Positions 59,601 to 62,266 of a DNA stretch of 64,000 nt are shown here, piece after piece (positions within the stretch are counted from its first letter, which is position 1; every line of letters begins with the position of its first letter). Both the position numbers and the translations under genes were made by a program. The stretch spans positions 4,012,251 through 4,076,250 of the forward strand of contig CM066924.1 in assembly GCA_033964015.1 (NCBI GenBank), in the 5' to 3' direction. Under the pieces are notes generated by a model that had not been told where the DNA came from, made no database searches, and saw nothing but the letters and a program-made list of their open reading frames with translations. The stretch is from Scolanthus callimorphus (lineage: Eukaryota > Cnidaria > Anthozoa > Actiniaria > Edwardsiidae).

Positions 59601-59746
59601 CGACAGTCCAGATGTAGCTGGACTCAGAAAGGTGGTGTCTAAACCTGAGGACAAGAATGTGTTCATGACTACATCGTACGGAGCGCTTCAACCTAACCTG
59701 AGGGCGCTTACCAGGACGATATGCGCGGGGGCTGCGAAAGAGCAAC
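24461..59746 (+). CDS. Giant multidomain VWA/WAP protein (43 exons resolved, both ends missing)
   Basis: An extracellular adhesion or matrix-type protein of 16 von Willebrand A domains and 10 four-disulfide-core (WAP) domains: A0 followed by five units B-C-D-E-A. The exons were joined by AG/GT sites and matched phases; every domain border is phase 1. Exon sizes are constant between units: B 368+196, C 153, D 211+353, E 207, A 344+253 (sum 2085 = 695 codons). A1 exon 1 is 6 nt shorter, and E3 and A0 exon 3 are each 1 nt short. No stop codon occurs in frame apart from those two frameshifts. The three VWA types have different intron positions, so they diverged before the units multiplied. No transmembrane segment, collagen repeat or TSP domain is seen. 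The signal peptide and terminal exon were not found: the last exon ends in a donor with no partner before 62 kb. VWA-rich matrix proteins such as matrilins and collagen VI are the nearest familiar design. Several separate genes instead of one cannot be excluded. Confidence 0.85.
24627..25135 (+). repeat. Minisatellite in the first A0 intron, Asp/Ser-coding when read through
   Basis: About 17 copies of a 24-42 bp unit built from GACAGT, GACAAT and 'gttatcattaat'. It starts 26 bp after the GT donor at 24602. All units are multiples of 6 bp, so several frames stay open on both strands. In the exon frame, intron retention would give a VWA N-half plus about 180 residues of SD/DSDSVIIND repeats before a stop at 25183. 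Confidence 0.9.
26657..26909. repeat. Four-copy ~62-bp tandem repeat
   Basis: Units begin 'tttttaaggtggctcctta(g/t)gacaaatgctaaaata' and end 'attgttacgaatg'. Copies start at about 26662, 26724, 26786 and 26848. The array starts 8 bp after the A0 exon 3 donor, within the intron. Copies are 80-95% alike. Confidence 0.8.
27145..29498 (+). CDS. VWA domain B1
   Basis: Exons 27145-27512 and 29303-29498, the longest B intron (1.8 kb, filled by MITEs). Core motifs are VDVYFGIPTAQEL, THIGVLRYSDTADMVLKL and GVRLIIVSLRGKTVDPYLG. The DxSxS aspartate position is replaced (FGIPTAQE) and TDG is replaced (FVLFVARE), so no MIDAS. B1 is the most diverged of the five B domains (DETVDVYF versus GEPVDIYF). Confidence 0.88.
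27609..27779. mobile_element. MITE, CAGGGGCGTAGCCAGG ends with C-runs
   Basis: CAGGGGCGTAGCCAGG at the left is inverted as CCTGGCTACCCCTG at the right. Long C runs flank the core (27641-27659 and 27736-27755). It lies 97 bp into the B1 intron. A further 'cccgtagccaggga' fragment occurs at 31254-31268. Confidence 0.8.
28104..28359. mobile_element. MITE, TAGAGCGG family (full-length copy)
   Basis: A 256-bp copy closely matching 20132-20387, including the inner 'ttgttatgtaattgcgattgctttgcg' words. It lies in the B1 intron. Confidence 0.85.
28395..28740. mobile_element. Probable MITE relic
   Basis: 'gcaggtgcggcggtgcacccta' near the left and 'gtgcccccc...ccgccgcctatgcgtagcacc' near the right are loosely inverted, with C-runs and 'ggtgctcagcccccc'. 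The ends are imprecise. Confidence 0.4.
29133..29286. mobile_element. MITE abutting the B1 exon 2 acceptor
   Basis: GAAGTAATATCAAACACTCG ... 'catcaggatttca' inverts as 'tgaaatcctgatgaaacacg...agtgtttgatctattacttc'. The right end is only 16 bp before exon 2 (29303), so the polypyrimidine tract and branch-point region partly derive from it. Confidence 0.75.
29523..29896. mobile_element. Intact GACAGAGCGGAAA-ended MITE (374 bp)
   Basis: GACAGAGCGGAAATGA ... 'cattttccgctctgtc' inverted ends. This is the uninterrupted relative of the element at 11033-15323 and serves as its empty site. Confidence 0.85.
29941..30857. mobile_element. TIR element, CAGTGGCGTAGC ends
   Basis: CAGTGGCGTAGCTACC at the left and GGCTACGCCACTG at the right. 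GTAAT flanks both sides as a possible short target duplication. A long minus-strand frame (to 30537, mostly within the element, running out of it at 29848) has no recognisable transposase motif and is treated as uncertain. CAGTGGCG ends recall hAT-type elements. Confidence 0.6.
31040..31192 (+). CDS. WAP domain C1
   Basis: A single 153-nt exon. Eight cysteines in WAP order (KC, GECP, NEC, KDC, VCC, GGC, TIC). It is the most diverged C domain (RPPPPGECPSEEDNEC, CCAGGCGTIC) relative to C2-C5. The phase-1 donor after VN joins to D1. Confidence 0.88.
31838..33307 (+). CDS. VWA domain D1
   Basis: Exons 31838-32048 and 32955-33307. VTMDIALAIDTTSDISNED opens the domain, then LMTYGETAKTLF and, in exon 2, GGMRQGHPRYAIFLTAGNTS. 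The metal motif is altered: DTTSD for DxSxS and LTAG for TDG. The exon border splits the codon for R in SKIR (phase 2), unlike A and B types. A TAGAGCGG-family MITE fragment lies in its intron. Confidence 0.9.
32765..32926 (-). mobile_element. MITE, TAGAGCGG family (reverse, internally deleted)
   Basis: Opposite orientation to the other copies: 'gtcatgtgaaatccgctcta' at the right, a degenerate TAGAGCGGTTTCAG at the left, and 'taactaagtaattacacaattgca' inside. It ends 28 bp before D1 exon 2. Confidence 0.75.
33308..33798. other. Intron sequence D1-E1, left of the foldback
   Basis: No exon is seen. Shows homology to the D3-E3, D4-E4 and D5-E5 introns ('tctgtaccgtactgctcattgg', 'gaggaaagagcg'), so it is the ancestral intron. 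It ends in a 'ttgttgttgttat' simple repeat and the TTAA target of the foldback. Confidence 0.6.
33799..35548. mobile_element. Giant 1.75-kb foldback with TTAA target duplication
   Basis: Near-perfect inverted arms of about 810 bp (33799-34610 and 34740-35548; GGTGACTCATTCGAAATTC / GAATTTCGAATGAGTCACC) around a 130-bp loop. It is flanked by TTAA at 33795-33798 and 35549-35552, the piggyBac-type target. No coding capacity. Absent from the equivalent intron of units 2-5, so it inserted after the units separated or was never copied. Confidence 0.9.
35605..35811 (+). CDS. WAP domain E1
   Basis: A 207-nt exon. Cysteines: GSCP, NRCTS, ILCGT, WDCPG, KCC, TACD, HIC. The E type has a longer, Ser/Asp-rich first loop (about 20 residues between Cys2 and Cys3) than the C type. 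The correct frame is fixed by phase and by the eight cysteines; another open frame across it is a shadow. Confidence 0.88.
   Translation, partial: PNPGHVLSYQRIDVHPRTLVFPLVPSYCAGHLRDTRDEVTNRMTGTAQESRSAASTPRLVTTSAVIRL
36118..36930 (+). CDS. VWA domain A1
   Basis: Exons 36118-36455 and 36678-36930. DLALLVESSSSVGKQG has Glu in place of the first MIDAS Asp, and IISQGKL replaces TDG. Exon 1 lacks two codons found in A2-A5 (LGTLGTLDAAG versus LGTLRGPTLDAEG). It ends TRTICAGATKEE in phase 1 before B2. Confidence 0.9.
37120..37943 (+). CDS. VWA domain B2
   Basis: Exons 37120-37487 and 37748-37943, with a short 260-bp intron. CGEPLDIYFGIPTAKEL; differs from the others by LTTHFQVDPRKAHIG in exon 1 and QSIQVATTKLKN in exon 2. 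Confidence 0.9.
38126..38278 (+). CDS. WAP domain C2
   Basis: KCKALRPSSIGECPPQEDHEC, DKDCSDDQVCCTGRCGRIC: eight cysteines, followed by EKKVD and a phase-1 donor. Exon and both flanking introns are near-identical to unit 3 (C3). Confidence 0.9.
38688..39596 (+). CDS. VWA domain D2
   Basis: Exons 38688-38898 and 39244-39596. DTTSGISNEDMRNVK (the only D with Gly in the DTTS-x-I position), LFDFKHIASESKIR, and FFITAGTTSARSED in exon 2. The intron carries a tRNA-derived SINE fragment shared with D3. Confidence 0.9.
38970..39110 (+). mobile_element. tRNA-derived SINE fragment (unit 2)
   Basis: A-box-like 'ggtagagcgccgacctg' (38984-39001) and B-box GATTCGACTCC (39032-39042) at tRNA-like spacing, followed by 'acactcagggtctttt'. 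The same element is at the equivalent place in unit 3, so it predates their duplication. Confidence 0.6.
39850..40056 (+). CDS. WAP domain E2
   Basis: KPGSCPYVSANRCTSGNSS, DIPCGT, WDCPGEQKCCLDPTACYYIC: eight cysteines. The KCCLDPTACYYIC pattern is shared with E5, whereas E1, E3 and E4 have D(S)TAC. Confidence 0.88.
40057..40803. other. Intron E2-A2, left part
   Basis: No exon. Includes '(caa)n tctttatttgtac' at 40605-40632, a LINE-tail-like simple repeat. The 78-codon frame at 40078-40314 is unsupported. Confidence 0.45.
40806..41242. mobile_element. MITE, GGGACTGGTC ends with TA duplication
   Basis: GGGACTGGTCCTTAATTAGAG at the left inverts as 'ctctaattttatgaccagtccc' at the right, with TA at 40804-40805 and 41243-41244. 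The arms carry 'cctcccc' subrepeats. Structurally like the element at 11085. Its right end is 70 bp before A2 exon 1. Confidence 0.8.
41312..42317 (+). CDS. VWA domain A2
   Basis: Exons 41312-41655 and 42065-42317. Differs from the other A domains at LLIESSSSVG, NISHPNTHVAIISFSNTP and DAIGVQSAVRRVQL. GARKEE replaces GATKEE at the end. A partial duplicate of the donor region ('gagagctccaataaggtgaggc') recurs in the intron at 41751-41774. Confidence 0.9.
42523..43447 (+). CDS. VWA domain B3
   Basis: Exons 42523-42890 and 43252-43447. The most altered B domain in the middle of the array: FDRLTAHFQVHPRK, EMFLKLDERYNSAGVKSFIQQMSPEG, and ITALNNDELALETYKVAITVCQG at its end. Confidence 0.9.
43578..43650 (-). 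tRNA. tRNA-like gene, anticodon GGT (Thr-like), copy 1
   Basis: A complete 73-nt cloverleaf: acceptor GCGTGGA/TCTATGC, U8-A9, D arm GCTC-AGTTGGGA-GAGC, anticodon loop CCGGTAT with anticodon GGT, T arm GTGGG-TTCGAAT-CCCGT, discriminator C. Intact A box (TAGCTCAGTTGG) and B box (GGTTCGAATCC). A T6 run, a Pol III terminator, follows three bases downstream. Against a functional tRNA: C33 instead of U33, an A31-C39 mismatch, and GGT is unusual for eukaryotic Thr. A tRNA-derived SINE head is the alternative. Confidence 0.55.
43821..43893 (-). tRNA. tRNA-like gene, anticodon GGT (Thr-like), copy 2
   Basis: Identical to the copy at 43578-43650, exactly 243 bp away, with the same terminator. The same reservations apply. 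Confidence 0.55.
44192..44344 (+). CDS. WAP domain C3
   Basis: Eight cysteines; differs from C2 at PPQMDHEC and CSSDRVCC. Flanking introns are almost identical to those of C2. Confidence 0.9.
44754..45607 (+). CDS. VWA domain D3
   Basis: Exons 44754-44964 and 45255-45607. DTTSDMSNEDMRNVK; exon 2 has TMTMELFSLEGG, AIFLTAGATSAGSEVLTK and VIIMAVGINRQSDSG. Confidence 0.9.
45040..45165 (+). mobile_element. tRNA-derived SINE fragment (unit 3)
   Basis: 'ggcgaacaggtagagcgccgatctg' and B-box GATTCGACTCC (45099-45109), at the same place as in unit 2 but with more substitutions in the A-box region. Confidence 0.6.
46086..46291 (+). CDS. WAP domain E3 (one-base frameshift)
   Basis: The exon is 206 nt, where its four relatives are 207. 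The missing base is in 'aagcccggtcatgt' (others 'aaaccCGGGtcatgt') at about 46094-46097. Past it the frame gives the usual cysteines (TCTSGN, PCGT, WDCPG, KCC, TACYHIC). As written, the downstream array would be out of frame, so this is either a lesion or a sequencing error. Confidence 0.8.
46674..47722 (+). CDS. VWA domain A3
   Basis: Exons 46674-47017 and 47470-47722. LKKVKDFANQ and ISQPYTHVALISYSATP mark this copy. Exon 2 has AAAVALQLRHKLVDV and KPVDKNVFM. Confidence 0.9.
48204..48942 (+). CDS. VWA domain B4
   Basis: Exons 48204-48571 and 48747-48942, with a 175-bp intron. The domain, its intron and about 450 bp upstream are near-identical to B5 at 55001-55737. QNVLAAATKLKN; the intron contains no stop in the exon frame up to position 48740. 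Confidence 0.9.
49616..49768 (+). CDS. WAP domain C4
   Basis: KCKAWRPSS (Trp unique to this copy) and CSVDQVCC. Eight cysteines are kept. Confidence 0.9.
49953..51437. mobile_element. 1.49-kb foldback element absent from the sister unit
   Basis: Long inverted arms (AAGCCAAATCAGGGTTTAAG ... 'cttaaaccctgatttggctt') with 'cctcgagtttcgtttctccg' and 'atcctgtgctcgatattttcg' inside. Part of the left arm is repeated directly at about 50447-50600, so the interior is compound. Unit 5 keeps the exact empty site 'gttgcaatttagactgat' at 56731-56748, giving a 2-bp AT duplication. No convincing coding frame. Confidence 0.9.
51497..52519 (+). CDS. VWA domain D4
   Basis: Exons 51497-51707 and 52167-52519. 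TLIDFKQIASESTIR and AMIEKLKPSKES. Exon and intron are about 98% identical to D5. Confidence 0.9.
52864..53070 (+). CDS. WAP domain E4
   Basis: KPGSCPAVLANRCISGNSG, DIPCGT, SDKRNDWDCPGEQKCC, TACYNIC. Eight cysteines. Ends DPPR rather than DPPL. Confidence 0.88.
53468..54529 (+). CDS. VWA domain A4
   Basis: Exons 53468-53811 and 54277-54529. LEKLKDFANQ, DDEGVKSAVGRVQLSDGGVSS; exon 2 has GKFKNPSQ and VYALPIGDSPDVTG, where the others have VFVIPIGD. Confidence 0.9.
55001..55737 (+). CDS. VWA domain B5
   Basis: Exons 55001-55368 and 55542-55737. Only a few changes from B4, including CGEPADIYF and RRAQEAAADYAF (Gln for Leu in a helix conserved in all other B domains). Confidence 0.9.
56403..56555 (+). 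CDS. WAP domain C5
   Basis: RPSSNGECPPQEDHECDLDKDC and SDDQVCCTGRCGRIC; eight cysteines. Confidence 0.9.
56797..57912 (+). CDS. VWA domain D5
   Basis: Exons 56797-57007 and 57560-57912. RFSLMTYGETAKTLVDFK and KLKASKESTRR separate it from D4. Its intron carries an about 80-bp insertion relative to D4 at 57395-57480 ('ccaatcagagcgcgcg'). Confidence 0.9.
58257..58463 (+). CDS. WAP domain E5
   Basis: Eight cysteines; KCCLDPTACYYICFDPPL has Phe where the other four have Arg. The first half matches E4 and the second half E2, which suggests exchange between units. Confidence 0.88.
   Translation, partial: LNRGHVLPYLRIDVHPGTLVSPLVATFRAGHQRDTRDEVTNRMTGTAPESRNVVWTPRHVITSALIHL
58576..59746 (+). CDS. 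VWA domain A5 (last resolved domain)
   Basis: Exons 58576-58919 and 59494-59746. VAVISYATTP, LRGSTLDAEG. Exon 1 ends SSNT rather than SSNK. Its intron is unlike the other A introns. Exon 2 ends with a phase-1 donor (CAAC|GTAAGT), but no B-type exon follows, so the gene either ends in a short exon I cannot see or continues beyond the window. Confidence 0.88.
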
Positions 59747-59789
59747 GTAAGTTGCCGAATTTACACCTTGTAAAGTTGCTATGGCCCCA

Positions 59790-60455
59790 TTTGAAATCGT
59801 CCTCTACCATCTGCCTGGGGCCGGTTCCTAGAAGGCCAGTTAAGAGTTATCAGTGGATAAACGCTTATCCAACGGATAAATCCAGAACAAATCCTATACA
59901 ACAGATAATTTTTATCCGTGGATAACTTTATCCAACCTTTCAGGAACCGGCCCCTGTACTCTACCATCTTTCGCCCCTCTCTCTGTCTCCCCTGTATCAT
60001 CTGTTTGTCCTCTACCATCTGCTTGGCCCCTATCGTCTCCCTCTCCTCTACCATCTGCCTGTCCCATCTACCATCTGTCTGTTCTCTACCATCTGCCTGC
60101 TCATCTACCTTCTGCCTGTTCTCTAACATCTTTCTGCCCTCTGCCATCTGCTTCTTCTCTACCATCTTTCTGCCCTCTACCATCTTCCTGTTTTCTTACA
60201 TCTTTCTGTCCTCTACCATCTTCCTCCTCTACCATCTTCCTCCTCTACCATCTTTCTGTCCTCTACCATCTTCCTCCTCTACCATCTTCCTCCTCTACCA
60301 TCTTTCTGTCCTCTACCATCTTCCTCCTCTACCATCTTCCTCCTCTACCATCTTCCTGTTTTCTTCCATCTTCTCTCCTCTACCATCTTCCTCCTCTACC
60401 ATCTTCCTGTTTTCTTCCATCTTCTCTCCTCTACCATCTTCCTCCTCTACCATCC
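59790..60455. repeat. CT-rich minisatellite (CTCTACCATCT...)
   Basis: Irregular 16-36 bp units of 'ctctaccatct(t/g)(t/c)c(t/c)(g)tcctc', becoming regular after about 60180 (36-bp period). It starts 44 bp after the A5 donor. A 195-codon frame through it encodes only low-complexity Ser/Leu/Phe/Pro and is not a gene. Confidence 0.9.
59817..59954. mobile_element. MITE, GGGGCCGGTTCCT ends, inside the minisatellite
   Basis: GGGGCCGGTTCCTAGAAGG ... 'cctttcaggaaccggcccc' inverted ends. Inner 'gttatcagtggataa' / 'ttatccgtggataac' words are also inverted. Repeat units lie on both sides, so it inserted into the array. Confidence 0.85.
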
Positions 60456-60793
60456 ATACGTTTCCCAAAATGAGAGAAACCGGAAATTCTGCTTACTTGC
60501 TTTGAAGTTTGCTGTAAAACTTGGACTAAAACTAGGTTAGCTTCCAGGGCAGATAACTTGATCGTTTTTTTTGGATAAAAACCGAGTTGCACGAGTGCTA
60601 CAATCAGTCAATTGAAAGGGGTCCGTTCCTCTATTTTTGTTCCTTTGTTCCTATAATCAAATTAGGAACCAAACAATTGTTCCTTTTCTTAAATATAAGA
60701 ACAGCCCTATGCCCACGAATAGGAACACATTTTGCGTTGATCGGAACAAAAGTATCACTGATTAGGAACCAAATGGTCCTTTGTAATAACAAA
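60456..60793. other. Unassigned transition to the palindrome field
   Basis: No gene. GTTCC/GGAAC words begin at about 60624 but are not yet paired at fixed spacing. Confidence 0.4.
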
Positions 60794-61918
60794 GGAACGC
60801 ATTGTTCCTAAACTTAGAAATAAGCTGGGCCTTTTTTATACAATTAGGAACTCACGTTCCTAATCATGACGTTCCTTTTTGAAAAAAGGGAACGTTTTGT
60901 TCCCAATAATGTAATCAAATGTGAACCATTGTTCCTTTTCACAGCACTAAGGAACCAACAGTTCCGAACTGCTAAGTTCCTATCTCGATGTTTAGTTCTC
61001 CTTTAAGGTAATTGGGAACACCTGTTCCCATTTACCGAGTTCGTCCAGCTCAATCAGGAACTCATTGTTCCTGAACGCTCTCCCAATTAGGAACATTCTG
61101 TTCCCATCTCCAAATTGGACCTAACAAAAGGGAATGTGAAGTTCCTTTGTGTGAAAATAGGGAACGTGCTGTTACCAATTAAACAGGAATCCTGTTCCCA
61201 TGACCAAATTGGACCTAACGAAAGGGGAATATGAAGTTCCTTTGTGTGAAAATAGGGAACGTGCTGTTCCCAATTAAACAGGAATTCTGTTCCCATGACC
61301 AAATTGGACCTAACGAAAGGGGAATATGAAGTTCCTTTGTGTGAAAATAGGGAACGTGCTGTTCCCAATTAAACAGGAATTCTGTTCCCATGACCAAATT
61401 GGACCTAACGAAAGGGGAATATGAAGTTCCTTTGTGTGAAAATAGGGAACGTGTTGTTCCCAATTAAACAGGAATTCTGTTCCCATGACCAAATTGGACT
61501 TAACAAAAGGGGAATGTGAAGTTCCTTTGTGTGAAAATAGGGAACGTGCTGTTCCCAATTAAAAAGGAATTCTGTTCCCATGACCAACTTGGACCTTACA
61601 AAAGGGGAATGTGAAGTTCCTTTGTGTGAAAATAGGGAACGTGCTGTTCCCAATTAAATAGGAATTAGGAACAAGGTGGCCCTAAAAAAGGTAACACTTT
61701 GTTCCCATATGAGCAAATGGGATCATATTGTTCCTTTAGCAATGGGAACATTTTGTTCCACTGCAACACAATTAAGAACAAAGAGTTCCTATGATCGACA
61801 TCGGTCCTTTTCACTAACGGAACGTATTGGTCTTAGATATGGATCTTGGGAACAAAGCGTTCCGAATTTATAAGGAACGCTTTGTTCCCTTGATGCATAT
61901 TTGGGAACACAGTGTTCC
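60794..61918. repeat. Field of GGAAC-N5-GTTCC palindromes
   Basis: Fourteen perfect 15-bp sites start at 60794, 60889, 60951, 61057, 61090, 61256, 61351, 61446, 61541, 61636, 61745, 61849, 61874 and 61904. Two N4 variants lie at 60847 and 61015, and damaged ones at 60922 and 61161. The five central bases vary (GCATT, GTTTT, CAACA, TCATT, ATTCT, GTGCT, GTTGT...), so the arms and spacing are kept while centre and surroundings differ, as in an array of binding or recombination sites. Only five sites belong to the 95-bp satellite. The field lies 350-1,470 bp upstream of the recombinase-like gene. Confidence 0.85.
61105..61668. repeat. 95-bp tandem satellite (about six copies)
   Basis: The unit holds 'ccaaattggacctaac', 'gaagttcctttgtgtgaaaatag', GGAACGTGCTGTTCC and 'aacaggaattctgttcc'. 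Copies are 93-99% alike; the first and last are the most diverged. The four overlapping minus-strand frames here are by-products of the 95-bp period. Confidence 0.95.
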
Positions 61919-62266
61919 TTATACTTTAAAGCGATGGGAGTGTTCTAAAATAAAGGCCACAATAACTGACGTAAGATAGGATCGGATCGGTTTAAGCATG
62001 TTTGAGCAAGAACTCCGCCTAAACATGTTAGGGCAAGTTTGTGCACGCTCATTTGATTATGCGCACCTTCGCCTTTTTATTGGACGAGATACAGTTAGGC
62101 TCCCAAAGGGGCTACAACATGTTCAGGGCAAGTTTGAACACGCTCCCTTTATTTGCCTTGCTATTGGCCAATAAGGGTTTTCGTACTCTAGGGACACATG
62201 GATCGTATACAAACAACTGTCAGGTAAGTATATGTTCATTTCTCGCCTGCTCTCCGCCCAAGAAAG
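61919..62266 (+). promoter_or_regulatory. Likely promoter/5' leader of the recombinase-like gene
   Basis: Contains a palindromic double CCAAT box TATTGGCCAATA (62163-62174) about 95 bp upstream of the ATG, and a repeated 'catgtt(t/a)(g/c)(a/g)g(g)caag' motif at 61996, 62024 and 62117. CAGGTAAGT at 62221 looks like a splice donor. An in-frame TAA at 62225 closes the frame upstream of the ATG. No TATA box was found. Confidence 0.4.

Noticed and set aside
59918..60505. 195-codon plus-strand frame rich in Ser, Leu, Phe and Pro
   Set aside because: Translation of the CT-rich minisatellite, starting inside a MITE; low complexity only.
61087..61653. Overlapping minus-strand frames of 82-93 codons repeating every 95 bp
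   Set aside because: By-products of the 95-bp satellite.
60794..61918. Glucocorticoid-type response elements (GGAACA-N3-TGTTCC)
   Set aside because: Spacing fits 6-3-6, but the outer base is variable and I know of no 3-ketosteroid receptor in cnidarians; treated as an unassigned palindrome family.
60794..61918. Heat-shock elements or CRISPR-like array
   Set aside because: GAA/TTC spacing does not fit nGAAnnTTCn; repeats are eukaryotic satellite or palindrome without unique spacers.
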